A stretch of 64,000 nucleotides of DNA. It comes from Halictus rubicundus. Lineage: Eukaryota; Arthropoda; Insecta; Hymenoptera; Halictidae. Shown in pieces: positions 11,832 through 23,587 of the stretch. Numbering within the stretch: position 1 is the first letter of the stretch; the number at the start of each line of letters is the position of its first letter. A program made the translations under genes and the position numbers. Location of the stretch: the NCBI RefSeq assembly GCF_050948215.1, contig NC_135158.1, positions 11,765,822-11,829,821 of the forward strand, read 5' to 3'. Under the pieces are notes generated by a model. The model saw only the letters and a list, made by a program, of their open reading frames with translations. It was not told the origin of the DNA and searched no databases.

Positions 11832-12989
11832 CCAGTGACCCGGACAGTCGCACCTAAAAAACCTAAAATATGAACTTTCAGCTAGGTAAGTTTTAAGTAC
11901 GGGGTTGGTTACTCTAAGTGTGTTTCTAAGTGGGGGTAAACAGCAAAAAGGTCGTTTTTTAATAGCTGACCAACAGTCACAGTCCGAACTTCGAGTTCAT
12001 TAGACCATACCTTTTTAAGCTTGTGAAGCACATTGCGAGTTTCAAGTGCACAGTGTACAAATTGTGTTGAAACGTTTCGATTTTCATTGTGCATTATGGA
12101 TGCTGTTTGTGGAGGTAAGTTGCATAGGTTTTAGTGCCAAATGTTTATTGTTAACCGATAACTGTGTATGCAAAGACAGTGTAAAAGCGAAGGCATAAAT
12201 TTTTACGATTTAGAGTAAAAGTTGCAAGTCTCGCACGGTCTAGCGCTAAAACTTGTTGGAGCTCCTACTGCATAGTATTATCTTGCAATTCTAAAAAAAA
12301 ATTAGCTGCCCCTAGGTGCCTCTGCGGTCGTAGCACTGTTTTTTATAACGCAGAGTAGGTATTTTATGTGCTTTCCTTGCATTTCTTGTCAAACTGTGAG
12401 AGATATGCACTATCTTTCTGTAAAATTTAAACAGATTTTGAATAGAATGTCAGTTTTTTTTTATAAAAAATCATATATGCGACATTTTTTATATTTTTCA
12501 AACAAGAACGCCGTTTTCACATCGGCTGTTCATTTGAAAACTTTGCAGCCGAATATCTCGAAAAGTATAAAACATATTAAAATAGTGTAAAACACGTGTC
12601 CAAGGCAGTATCAGTTTTTTATTTGGATGGCGTTTTCAAGGTCATTTGAAGGTCAACTTTGTTTTTTCAAATGGAAACCTATATTTTTTATTATGGGATC
12701 TTATTGTACGTAAAAAGACAAGCAATTCTTCAATTCTTTCTTCTTTGGGAACTATAAAGTGCGAATAGAATATCTACATTATACAATACAGAGGGTAGAG
12801 TTTGCTATCCGGAGAATTAGTGTTTCCCCTCGGTCAGGTCAATATGAGACAGCGAATTTTCTAATTTCAAGTTCAGACTCGTGATCAGTGACCCCAAAAA
12901 CGGCCTAATACCAATTTTCAAGCGGAACCATTAATTTTTTAATGAGTTGTGAGGTTTTGACCACGTTTTGGTGATTTGGGACCACTGTG
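11832..12989 (-). mobile_element. Transib-like element, copy 1
   Basis: About 1.16 kb that is an inverted copy of 33583-34727. The right end (12950-12989) is well kept and, read from outside, starts CACAGTGGTCCCAAATCGCC. The left end has diverged (CCAGTGACCCGG instead of CACAGTGGTTCC), and I cannot see a target duplication. No catalytic domain is visible; a 61-codon frame is shared with copy 2. Assignment to Transib rests on the terminal heptamer and the 5-bp duplication seen around copy 2. Confidence 0.75.
11909..12094 (-). CDS. 61-codon ORF shared by both Transib-like copies
   Basis: The predicted peptide starts MHNENRNVSTQF and ends HLETHLE. The copy at 34461-34646 differs at a single residue (His to Leu near the end). 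I do not recognise a domain. It may be the remnant of a transposase first exon or simply a young duplicated frame; the near identity reflects recent copying and is not proof of selection. It lies near one end of the element, upstream sequence GGAGGTAAGT resembling a splice donor lies on the opposite strand. Confidence 0.3.
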   Translation of the reverse strand: MHNENRNVSTQFVHCALETRNVLHKLKKVWSNELEVRTVTVGQLLKNDLFAVYPHLETHLE

Positions 12990-13163
12990 AGTCGCGGCGA
13001 GAAGATGCGCGCGAGGTAGCTAGCTATGCGCGGAAGCGTGCTGAAACGCAGGTAACGGCACAGACGAGGTATACGAGTAGACCAATCAATCATCATATGG
13101 GGTTTCGTGTCTCACACAAAGCAACTCGTTTTCTGACGCCCTTTTACCCTGACAAACGATAAA

Positions 13164-13626
13164 TGTTGGAACTAGATCCACGAAAACGCGATCAAATCTG
13201 ATGAAATACATGCAGACTGCAAATCATATTATACACCCGCAGTAAAAATGAAATATACGGAATATTCGGTTCTTTCTAGTACTAATATTCACAAATAACT
13301 TTCACCTTTCAACAATTCAAGTTCGACCCAACTCTACTTTGCGCGGCTTCCTTCTCGAGTTCCTGCGAGCACCTTTCTCGTTCAGTAGCTCTCAGGCCAG
13401 GGAGGAAGACTGCCAAGTAGTCTTCGGGTAGAACGTGTTTTCATACGAACTTATTTTCATCGATCCTCAGAAAGAGAGGAAATAGTCGCGTCAACACTAC
13501 ACACGGTATCAGCTACAATAACCTGTACAACGGCCCATACCATGTTACATTTTAGTTCTGTTATTTATATGTACAAGCTTGACATTGTAATTGATTTGGT
13601 GAGAAATAAAGATATTAGTTCAAACA
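13164..13626 (+). mobile_element. Possible solo LTR
   Basis: The segment starts TGTTGGAACTAG and ends AGTTCAAACA, with an AATAAA signal about 25 bp before the end, as in many copia-type LTRs. There is no matching target duplication (ATAAA against GTTAA) and no primer-binding site is evident downstream, so this stays a suggestion. Confidence 0.3.
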
Positions 13627-13856
13627 GTTAATGTGTTCTTCTTTCACCGCCCTGGACATGAAAATTCGATATTACAATTAAATTAATGTCGGGAACAGCA
13701 AGATTGGTGGGATTAGAGAAAATTAAGTGTTGTATTAGTAGTTGAATACGATAGTAAAAGAGGTGGTACAAAAATTTAGTGCCACATCTTCTGCCATCAT
13801 GTTCTCCTAGTAGAAATCCTGTATAAAATTCCGAAAATCTCGAAAAATGTGACCTT

Positions 13857-14186
13857 GTATTAGGAGAATATGATATTGAAATAGCTTTTGTATTAGGAGA
13901 ACATGATATCAGAGAAGGGGGCAAGAAATTCAGTAGTATAAGTCAACGACAAGTCAGACCGTTGAAATTTTCTGAAAATTGAGCTTTTGCATTAGGAGAA
14001 TATGATAGTAAAAGAGGTGGCATGAAATTCAGTAATATAAGTCCACGACAGGTCGGACCGTCGAAATTTTTCGAACATTGAGCTTCGTATTAGGAGAATA
14101 TGATATCGGAGGAGGGGCACGAAAATTCGAAAAAGTTTCGAAAATCAGTAGTATAACTCAACGACGAGCAGGACGTTCGGGAAAAA
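13857..14186. repeat. Minisatellite with ~98-bp unit
   Basis: The motif GTATTAGGAGAATATGATAT recurs with small changes at 13857, 13890, 13989 and 14087. From 13890 the spacing is 99 and 98 bp, each unit continuing with a CAGTAGTATAA and a CAACGAC block. The first interval is only 33 bp, a truncated unit. Short related pieces (AAAAGAGGTGG) appear back to about 13755. Confidence 0.8.
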
Positions 14187-15501
14187 TTGAGGTTTCAATA
14201 ATTAAATACGCAGAACGTCATTTCATTACGTTGTCTCTATCTATTCATTGTCGATTTTTACATGAAAAGATTGTGTTAAAATACAACATAACTGTTTACA
14301 TGTAACGTGGATTGCTTGTCGGTAATCGTGTTATCGCACTTGGTAAGGTCCAGTAATTATCATCGACAATTAGACTGTAGAGTCTAGAGCCCCCCAAACG
14401 TGAGACAGAAAAATATATTGCCTGATCGGTCTGCTTCTATACCTGGTCTGTGCTAACAGGTAGCTAAGTCTGTTTATTGTAGCGCCGAGAAAATAGCAAT
14501 CTCGTAGAGTACAGTCGTGGCTGTAATAATGGCGAGTGCAAAATTCAAGAATCGCGAGAGTGAGAGAGACCTCGAGCGTAATCGCGTCTCGGCTCTCGAA
14601 GTCTGGCAATTAATGAAGCACGGCCGCGACGATAAGTCGCGCTCGGTCAGCTCTCGGCGTTAAGACATTTTTTTAATTAACAAGACGGGGAGAAACCACG
14701 CCGCCAGATAATTTTTGGAGCGTGAGAGAGCGAGCGAGCCTCCGGCTCGGCTCGGCTTCAAAGCGAAACTTGTTTTTACATCGGCAAAGCCTCCGGCTCG
14801 CCGTGTGCGCGCAGCCAGTATTTTCCTGGCCGAATTTCTGGACGGGAAATCGCGCGACTTCCTCCCGGCACAAATTACACGGGAAGTCGTACGTTAATTA
14901 AAAATTAAACGAGCATGCCCGCGCGCGGTGAGAATTTCGAAATTTCTTCTCCCCCCGGAACCGCTCTCGCTGTCGAACGCTTCAAAAAAGTTGATCTTCT
15001 CTCGCTTTTCTTTCACTCGGTTCGTTGGGGTATCAAGGTCGAGAAGAAGGGTTCTAGATACTCGGAGTTCCTTTCATGTCTCGTTGTTCGTCTTGTAAGT
15101 TAACTTCCAGAGGTTGTAACAGAGCGATAAGAAAATAGAGGGAGAGAGAGAGAGAGACGGAGACGGTTCTCTCCCTCCGTTCCTCTTCATTTCTTCGCGC
15201 AAGAGACGAGGACTCTACGAGTCAAGGACGCGGAAGAAGAAGACACTCCGGCTTCTGTCTCTCTCCTCTTCGTTTCCCCCCTGTTCCTCTTTTATTTGCT
15301 ATCTACGGCAGCGCGTCGTCCCTCATTCGCGTCGCGGATCCCGCTAACGAACCAATCAAAAGAAGAGAAGCCCTGTTTCCCTTCGAACCGTCGCTGAATA
15401 AGCGAAATGAGGAAACCTGAGGAGCCACTGGAAGCTGCACGAGCAGTCGCGAAAAGCCGGTGGACTTTCAGTAATCAGACGCGGGCCGGAAGAGACGCTC
15501 A

Positions 15502-15564
<63 letters not shown>

Positions 15565-16941
15565 TTCTCCGGAGGTCTTTGGCCCGAAACACGCGTTCCC
15601 TGGCCCTGTCAGTTGTTTCCCGATAGCGAATCGAACGGGAACGAGCGAACAGAGTTGAGTAACAAACGGCCGAACGGCCATATCTGCCTCGAAGTTGAAG
15701 CGGCCCTTATCATTTTCGAACTCGCGGCGCCTTGTTCCGCGTTCCACGTTCACTGCTCACAGCTCACAACAGTGCACAAAACAGCACCGCAGCGTTGCGA
15801 TATTCATTTCGATGGCGATTCGAGGCGACACTATGTCGGTCGACCGAATGCTTTTTATCGGATTCGCCAACTCCTCTCGATCGCCTTTAGGACCTTTGGG
15901 AAACAGCGGGCGCGTACACGAAACTTGGAAGCTTGGAAGCACAAAATGTCGGTCCCTTGATCCGGTCACGTTTTAATTCGCCTAAAACCTTGCAGGCACA
16001 GAGACACCCGAGATCCCAGCCACCGATCCAACACCCTCCGCAATCCTTCGGAATCCTCTGCTACCCTTCACCGATTCGCACACTCGTCCCTTATCCTCGT
16101 TACACAGTGTCGCTCGTAAACGTCTACGTCGTCTAAAAGCTGCGATCTTTGAATCGAGGTTTGGTCGAAGCGGAGCCGCCCATGGGGACATCGAAACCAG
16201 CCGATCAAACGAATCCCTTTTCTCGATGGCTGCGAAAGCAGGGGACACGACGAGCAGGATGGACGTTCGATCGAGTTTCACTGGCTATAGAATCGGCCGC
16301 GATTGTCCCGGGAAAGTGAAAAAGTTGCGCCCGCGTATTTCTGGTCTGGTTCGCGAACAGTTCAAGGCTTTCCGCCGCGCGAAGCACCCGCGCTCCTCTC
16401 TCACCCCTTTCACCCCCTCGGGATCCTTTGTCGCCGGCCGGTTTTTAATTAATCCATCCCGCGCCGTTTATAACCGATCGATCGATTGACTCCCGTTCCC
16501 GTTTACCGGGAACGCCACCGCCGTTCGTCGTCGACGATCCACTCGTCTCTCTCTCTCTCTTAACCCTCGCTACCTCTCTCTGACTCTCTTACTCTCTCGC
16601 ACGTATCCACATACTTGTACATCCATATATACTTATGCATACAAACATAGGTACCTATATACACGTACGCGGACACACACACGGCTAGCATCGCCCGTTT
16701 CCACATGGCTGAACGACCGGGCTATCTGGGGCGGATCGTTGCGGAACGGGACCTCTCGTCCAAGGATCGCGAACCCTATCCCAGAGCCTCCCTTAGAGCC
16801 ATGCTACTCTCGTCACTTCGTTGCGTTACAATATTTTATCGCAAACAACAGTCGTTGTATTGTATTCGTTTGTTTTACATATTCTCTTTGTCGTTTGAAC
16901 TGTACATTTTTGTGTCCGTCATTACGATGTATATTATATTA
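14187..16941. other. No gene recognised
   Basis: CpG-rich DNA with GA and CT tracts (15136-15155, 15511-15560, 16547-16560) and a short CA-rich patch near 16675. Overlapping frames on both strands show no domains. No transposon ends were found. Confidence 0.45.
15511..15560. repeat. (TC)25 microsatellite
   Basis: Uninterrupted TC dinucleotides, directly visible. It creates the SLSLSLSL and ERERERER tails of the overlapping open frames, which are therefore not genes. Confidence 0.97.
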
Positions 16942-17095
16942 TACAGTGAATTCTCGATATATGTCAACAACGCGGGTCTTGTTATATTTACACTCCTCGG
17001 CGTCCGGGGCCTCCTCACGAGCTTCTTGACTCCTCACACACGCATGGTAGTGGGGATAATTCCGCGACGTTTATCATCGAGGCCTTGGTGACATA

Positions 17096-17878
17096 CAGCG
17101 TGTCCCACGAGCTCTGTCCACTTGAATACACCTTGGTTATTTCAAACAATACGAGAAAATGTTACTTACGGAAGTTGTAGGGTTTAAGAAACTACGTAAT
17201 ACGGTATAAATAATATTGTTGGAGTATACACCGAAATGCACGAAACATGCGCATGGGAGGGAGGTCTTTTTTGACCTGCGGTTTATTGCACCTCGAACGC
17301 CGCCTTTTTTCCGTATTAAAGGGCCTAAGGAGGAAGAAGACAACAGTCAGTCCAAGCCAGTCTACCGAGCCAGTAACAGCTCCCACATTTCTATTCCAAC
17401 TACCGATAGTCATACTTTCAGTGTATCAGTCAAATACAGAATTGTGTTATATGCGAACAATATTGCTGATCAACGTTTATTCCGTGGCGGAGTTTAAATA
17501 AACACTTGAAATATAAAGTTGCATTTAATCTCCTAACCTCGTCATCCCAACAAATATTCTTGCCAATGGAGGCGTAGAGAAGATATAGAGGTCACCTTTG
17601 CTTTTTTAAATGGAATGTCCATTTTTTGTGCTCGATTTCGATAGATTGGCGTATTCCGAGTATAAAAGTACTAAAGTGTATTTCTCCTAAAACATACCAA
17701 TGCTGAGATATAAATGAGGTGACTTCTGTATCTTTTCTATGCCCGCACTTGCAAGAATATCATTTATACCATATTACGTAGTTTCTTAAACCCTACAACT
17801 TCTGTACGTAACATTTCTCTCGTATTTTTTGAAATAACCAATATATTCAAGTGGACAGAGCTCGCGGGACACACTGTG
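17096..17878. mobile_element. Foldback element of Tc1/mariner type in M1
   Basis: It starts CAGCGTGTCCCACGAGCTCT and ends in the complement (GAGCTCGCGGGACACACTGTG), between TA dinucleotides at 17094-17095 and 17879-17880. The arms (17096-17216 continuing at 17553-17600, and 17705-17878) pair over more than 150 bp once the solo LTR inside the left arm is removed. No transposase frame. The element without the LTR is about 440 bp. Confidence 0.85.
17217..17552 (+). mobile_element. Solo LTR inside the foldback arm
   Basis: 336 bp starting TGTTGGAGTATA and ending ATCCCAACA, so it has TG...CA ends within a short TGTTGG/CCAACA inverted repeat. It is bounded by a perfect 5-bp duplication AATAT (17212-17216 and 17553-17557) and it interrupts an otherwise continuous hairpin arm. 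An AATAAA signal lies near the 3' end. These are the marks of a retrotransposon LTR left after recombination. The superfamily (Bel/Pao or gypsy) cannot be decided from the LTR alone. Confidence 0.85.
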
Positions 17879-17961
17879 TATAGAGAAATCACTGTGTTAC
17901 ACGTATTATATGTATTGTATATTGCACCCATATACACGTTACATAATTGCATGTTATTGTA

Positions 17962-18255
17962 TACAGTGAATTCTCACTACGAGTCAGTGCCAACCTTACA
18001 ATTTGGAGTCAGTGGGACTACCCACAGCACCGCGGCGTGGGAACATTGTATTGTATCGGAGAAAGACATTTTCTCAGTCTTCTTGTCACTATCGCTTAGT
18101 AGTCATAGGCTTTTATGACTTGTAGACGGATATGACTCTTAGGTTTCCAGCGTGCCCTGTGTATTTCAAATGCGACGCTCGGCGACAACCTCGGACTTCG
18201 TCTAAGAGTCAGTCACCAGAACAGCGCGACTGACTAGTAACGAGAATTCACTGTA
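17962..18255. mobile_element. MITE with M1-type ends and a different core
   Basis: The ends TACAGTGAATTCTCACTACG and, inverted, TACAGTGAATTCTCGTTACT enclose about 290 bp that shares no core with M1. Complementarity extends into a GAGTCAGT / ACTGACT block. TA dinucleotides bound it. It was probably mobilised by the same Tc1/mariner transposase as M1. Confidence 0.85.
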
Positions 18256-18375
18256 TTACGATGGTTATGTACGTGTTGTTAAAAAATGCAATAAAAAATT
18301 ATTATTGGACGATTAAGAAAGTGTTGTTTTTTATGTGTTTTATCACATCCACCCAACTAACATCTAAAGTGTAAG

Positions 18376-18600
18376 CATGGAAGTGAGAAAAGGACTAGGA
18401 ATTAAACTAGAATTGAGACTACGGAAAGAACTAGGAACTTAGGGAAGAGACCTCATCGGGGATAGGTCTAGACCCCTGGTGGAACTAGGAAAGGGACTAA
18501 GATCGAGTCTGTGAAAGTAACAAAGAATAGATCTGGGGAAGAGACCGCAAGTGAGACTAGAATTAGGACTGTGGAAAGGATTAAGGAAGAAATAGGAAAA
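18376..18600 (+). repeat. Degenerate purine-rich tandem tract
   Basis: About 225 bp dominated by A and G on the plus strand, made of loosely repeated GGAACTAGGAA / GGGACTAAG / GAGACTAGAATT phrases at 15-30 bp intervals. No coding frame or transposon end is associated with it. Confidence 0.6.
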
Positions 18601-20101
18601 TGCGCTGGAAATTCGGTATAATAAGAATATAGGTATATGTCACCGTCTTATCTCCGTGGAACGCATGACCGAGCGCGCAAAATAAGTTTCGCAGAAACCT
18701 GCGTTCCAGTGTTGCAGTGTTTCCGGTGTTTTAGAGTTCTATTAAAAAAGACAGCCTTGGTCGAGGCAATTTCGTTTCAACGGACACCTATCGATCACTA
18801 TCGGCAACAATGTGGCGAACAACAGGCTTGAACCGCCCGGCGGTACGTCTGCGCACGTGCAGGTAGCCTCTGTCGGTGACTGTGCCCTTTGTCCCCCGGC
18901 CTCTCTACCATTAGGAAACAAAAAACACAGAAAACGTTGGAGTAGATACCCACCGGCAACACGTAGCAGGATCGGGGTCGCCAGCTGGGGACCGTGGTGT
19001 GCAACAAATTCACCGGAGAACCCCCACGGGTCCGATTCGCCGGAGAACATTAAATAAAGGTTACTTTCCTCTCGCCAAAAATCCCGAAAAATTACTCCCT
19101 TGTCCCGTATATACACCTCGAAGCTGCGAGGGAGCTTCTTTCGCAACAGAAGTATCTCTTTTAGCCTTCCAATCCACGGATTCCGATGGCCTGGCGCCAT
19201 TAGGGGATAGTGCCATGGACTAGAGCCAGAGAGAGAGCGTACCCCGAGGAAAGTGTTCGCAAAAAAAAAAAACAAAAGAAAAAATACAATATAATCTCTA
19301 TTATTAACTCGTCGAATACACCTAGCTGGAAGAGCTTCCGAGCACTCCTATCGCAGCGAAAGCGCGTCCCGAACCTTCCCAACCCTTGTATCCGTCGAAC
19401 CGACGTCGCCTCCTCCAGGGGGTTGCAAAGTGAATAGCGCGAGGGAGGATCCCCTAAGAGAAGAGAAAAAATAATTTTCATGTAAATTCCCGTCGGCCGT
19501 CGAATCTCCGGGATCGATTCCCCGCTCGGGGCGCTCCTCTTTTCCCGACCCATCCTTTTCCTTCTCTTCTCCTCTTTTTCCGCAGGAAAAAAAAGAGATG
19601 CATGACGCGCGTTAACGATCCGCGCTGGAAATACTCGCGCGTGAGAACCACTTCGGCAAGATTGCTTCGTATCGAGGGCAGATAGGGCGCGAAGACGTCT
19701 CCGCCGGGCAGCCTTTTTCCAAATGGAATCGGATAGAGGAAATAATTGTTTGTTCTTGTCGGGCCCGCGCAAGCCCGACATCCGCCAGGGAGGGGTCGAG
19801 GGAAACCGATAGGAACACGCGGCGAGGATTTATTGAGCCGATTCACCTGGGTCAAACGTTTCTCTGGATCCGTTTATGAATCATATTCCGCGACAAGCCC
19901 ACCGATAGTTTCCTCGCGGAATACCAACGCCGCTGGGAAAAAAATCGATTACTTTGATCGGGCTATTCTCTCTCGTCCGGCACCGCCTCTTCTACCTGCT
20001 CCTCCGTGTTTGCCTTGTAACCTTCGTGGAAACCTATCAGCCAGACCTGGAGAAAATTCGGTCACTGTTTCCGGTTGAAAATGCGACCTACAGCTCATCA
20101 A
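18601..20101. other. No gene recognised
   Basis: CpG-rich DNA with an A-run at about 19260-19272. Overlapping frames (177 codons minus at 18742-19275, 193 codons minus at 19200-19781) have no domain and face open frames on the plus strand. Confidence 0.45.
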
Positions 20102-20303
20102 TAGACTGCGGATGTTTATGCAATTTCCAATTTTTGTAGAGAAACTTTACGAAAATAGGATGAAATAAAATCATGTTTTTCATGGGAACAGCACCTGCAG
20201 ATCCAAAACAGACAAAAATCGTATCTAAATTCTATCGAATTTTATATTGTAGCATTTTTGGAAAATTTTCATACGCCATACATGCATAAAGATCCGCAGT
20301 CTA
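20102..20303. mobile_element. Small TA-type MITE (family M3)
   Basis: Inverted ends GACTGCGGATGTTTATGCA and its near complement GCATAAAGATCCGCAGTC, between TA pairs at 20102-20103 and 20302-20303; about 200 bp, AT-rich inside, no frame. A diverged copy is likely at 60093-60292, and end fragments appear near 3159-3192 and 5957-5985. Confidence 0.75.
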
Positions 20304-20400
20304 CTCGTTACCTGAATTCGGGCCGCTGGCTGTTTGGTCGAACGGTGTTGTACCTAAAAAAAGAATCCGGTTCAAATTAAGTTATCTTCCCGTGTATTGC

Positions 20401-21318
20401 ACAGGGTGTGAAAAAATGTTTTGTCGTGACTATCATAGATGGCTTCTACATCTTCCGATCGATGGAGATCTGTTAAAAAAACGTCCCGCAAAATTGACCT
20501 TGACCTTGAAATTCAAAGTCAAACTTTTTTCTTGCATCCTGTTCTACTCATCAAAAGGGTCAAAGTTGTCAAAAGAACAATGGGTCAAAACTCAACAGTT
20601 TCGTTAGAAATTAACTAAGTAATTGTCACTTGTGAGATGAATTTTATTTATACCTAACAGCTCCATATTTGAAACTTGTATGCTGTGTATCAGACAAGTC
20701 GGTGCGATAATGTAAACAGACCGTCGGAACGTTACTGAAACACCTTTTGACCTGAACCCTCTTGATTTTTGTCTCTGGGGTGCTGTAAAGGATATAGTTT
20801 ACAGATCGAGACAACAAATAAGAAATATCCAGAAATTAAGAGCCCGCATAGATGATGCATTCCACCGGTTACAAAATATTCCAGACATTCACCAAAGAAT
20901 ACGTGACAATACAAAATCAAGACTACAAGTTTGCTTACAAAATAATGGCGGTCACATAGAAGTTGGTATGCAAGCTCGATTATTACGAAACATCAATCAA
21001 GATGGCTTCGTTCTTTGGCTTCGAACAAGATGTAGAAGATAAAAATTTTTGATAATTTAACAGGTAAGATACACAAATATTTACATCATATTGTTCAATA
21101 ACTATTTTCAAGATATTGGTTGAGTTTTGAACCATGGTTCCTTCGACCACTTTGACCCTTGTGATGAGTAGAACAGGTAGCAAGAAAAAAATTTAACCTT
21201 GAATTTCAAGGTCAAGGTCAGTTTTGCAGGACGTTTTTTTAACAGATCTCCACCGATCGGAAAATGTAGAAGCCATCTATGATAGTCACGACAAAACATT
21301 TTTTTACACACTGTACAA
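20401..21318 (+). mobile_element. Long-TIR Tc/mariner-like element, family L
   Basis: Arms of about 200 bp (20401-20600 and 21116-21318) are inverted repeats beginning ACAGGGTGTG on the left and ACAGTGTGT on the right. They include the blocks found in the MITE at 264-1180. Between them lies the tail of a transposase gene (20716-21042). The front of the gene is gone, so this is a deletion derivative. No clear target duplication is readable at the outer ends. Confidence 0.85.
20716..21042 (+). pseudogene. C-terminal fragment of a Tc/mariner-like transposase
   Basis: An open stretch of about 108 codons ending at TAA (21040-21042). It contains DLNPLDFCLWGAVKDIVY, the segment that in insect Tc/mariner-like transposases carries the third catalytic acid (the Asp of PLDF), followed by a helical RARIDDAFHRLQN region and a long C-terminal tail. 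No start codon and neither of the first two acidic residues remain; a stop (TAA at 20713-20715) closes the frame upstream. It sits between the two inverted arms as expected for an internally deleted copy. The family name beyond Tc/mariner is uncertain. Confidence 0.85.
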
Positions 21319-23587
21319 TTTGAATACATGGCAAATCAAATTTATCATTCGTAAAGTGAACCGAGAATATTTGTCTTTTCCTGAAGCGAGGCTGCAGGAC
21401 GCGACAGCGCGTCGACAGACGTTTTAACTCGCGAAGCGGATCGGCGTGCCGGCTACCGGCAGTCCCCTATATTCGACGGAAGAAAAGGAAAGCTCGAAAG
21501 GAGGATCTCGCGGGGAACTTGGTGGAAACTTTACTCTTTATTCCGCGGAAGGTCAGCGTCTGCAGCCGGGGAGGAAACGCTTCCGGTGGTTGAAAGGACT
21601 CTTCGCCAGTAATCATCCTCCGGGCAGCTTATTCGCGAATTTCGAGTAGTCGAGATAACGCCTCGCCTCGCCTCGGAATAAGTTTCGTGCCGTCCCATAG
21701 AAATCTCGAGAGGCCTGCTAATGGATTTCCTGTCCCCGAAATTGCGGACAAGACCGCGACTCCTAATTACTTCAGCCTTTCAGCCCTGTCTCTCGTCTTT
21801 GAGAATCGAATCGGAACTTCGAACGCAGTGCCGGTTTCACGTCCGCGACGTTCTTCTTTCGCGAGGATCGCCCTTGTCTCCGCCATTTTCGCTCGCGCGA
21901 ACCGTCCGGCAATTATTTTTACTCTTGGCTTGGTCCGCGTTGCAAACTATAATAAATTACCTCGGGGAAAGCCAACAGGAGATACGAAGCGAGACTATCT
22001 CGCGGGCAACAAGATGGTATCGCGATTCGAATTGCACAAAGTTCGGAGACTCGATGCATTTTACTCGGAAAAGTTTCGTATAAATTTTGTCCCGTCTACT
22101 CGTTCGAAAACGGAGATGACGGTCTTCAAAAGCTCGCTTCTCCATCCACTTTGTCCGTCGAACGCATGTTTTAGTACTCTCCGCCGATCGGACGTGGAAA
22201 ATTCCACCGGGACGAGTAAAACACGACCGATATTTATGCGAAATTCTATTTTTATAGACAAATTTTCAGAAAGAGAAGCGAACTGGAATTTTATTCGCCG
22301 CAGCAGTAGTTCCGTTCGATGAAATACGACACGAAACTGCATCAAATTCCGCGGAACTTTCCGTTTTTCTTCGGAATCTTCTCGAAACGCCTAGAAACTT
22401 TGCAGTGCCGGTAGATCCCATTCAATCTGCCATAAAGCGGTAACAAAAAATCCTATCCCAATGTTTCCGGTGTAGTTGCAAAGAGGACATTTGGATCTAC
22501 AAATCCACGGTAATTCGAGTCGCTGGACAAATTTGTTTACGTCTTCGCTTTTCCGCCCGTTTCCCAGTACGAAAATATTTTTGAGTAAAAGAGAATTGAA
22601 GCGAACGAAAGCGAAACATCCCTCCTGTAAAACGAGCCCAGGATCGTTATCGTCCTATTATCTTTGAAGGAGTTACGATAGATTAAACATGGCGAATTTC
22701 GCGCGCAACATTTAGCAATTTAATTCCGATGGCCAACGACAGAGAGAAATAATTCACGCGCTTGTGAACGCGGTCGTCGGAGCGAGGTCGGGGACATAAT
22801 CTGGCTCGATCACGCCGCTTTTCATTTCCCCAATTTCCGGGCGGAGAGCGTCGCGCGTCATCGAGACGTCGCGACGCGGACAGGTCCTGACTAGGACACC
22901 GACTAGGAGTCGAGATTTAGGGGTTAGGGCATCCCTCCGCGTCGTCGAGCGTCGTCGAGCGTCGCTGCGGACCGAACACGGGCCAGATAAGTTATCGGCG
23001 GAGCCAGGAAATGGAAAAGCGTGCTCGAGCCACGTTTCAGCTGCGAGCGAGTCCCGACTGTTCCCGGTAACGACGTGGAAAGGACTGACGATCTCTCGAG
23101 TGGCACGAGTCAGGACGTCTCGACCCGCTCCGACCCGCTCCGACCCGGCGGCCCGGCCCGAGACCCGCGCGTTCCGGAATTTAATTAGTTCGCTGGAACG
23201 AGAGCGCATTGTCTACGGGCCTCTCTCTGCATTTTCATCAAGACGCCGAGGCCCACTCGACCCCTGCCACCGATCGAAAGGGTTTTCGAGTAATCGCTGT
23301 CCCCAACCATCTCGAGAATTCCTAGCGAACCGGGCAAATTCTCCCTTCCAAGAAAAAACTTCGGATATAGACACCCGAACTTTGAATTAAAAATCGAGGT
23401 CCGAAATGTCTATTACGTTGGTGACTTTATTTTAATTGTAAACGTTGGTGACTCTGAGGATTCTACATTGATCTTGCTTTCTTCATCGAGTCTCAAGATC
23501 AAGAGGAAGAACAGGATGAGGAGTATACGCGTGTCGCAAAATTTATCGAGAGCCGTATGCTTCAACAAGATCCAAGCTTTCTAATAG
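21319..23587. other. No gene recognised
   Basis: Mostly CpG-rich sequence. A 211-codon plus frame (21687-22322) is open but overlaps several others and shows no motif. A short imperfect CGACCCGCTC repeat lies near 23118-23150. Confidence 0.45.

Larger units (their letters stand above)
16942..17897. mobile_element. M1 MITE copy 3, inverted and split
   Basis: It opens with TACAGTGAATTCTCGATATA at 16942 and runs through a shortened core to a TA at 17094. After the foldback insertion it resumes at 17879-17881 with TATAGAGAAATC and ends near 17897. It is in the opposite orientation to copies 1 and 2. Confidence 0.85.

Noticed and set aside
19200..19781. 193-codon minus frame
   Set aside because: No domain, phenylalanine run from an A-rich tract, opposed by open plus frames.
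21687..22322. 211-codon plus frame
   Set aside because: No motif; composition like neighbouring non-coding CpG-rich DNA.
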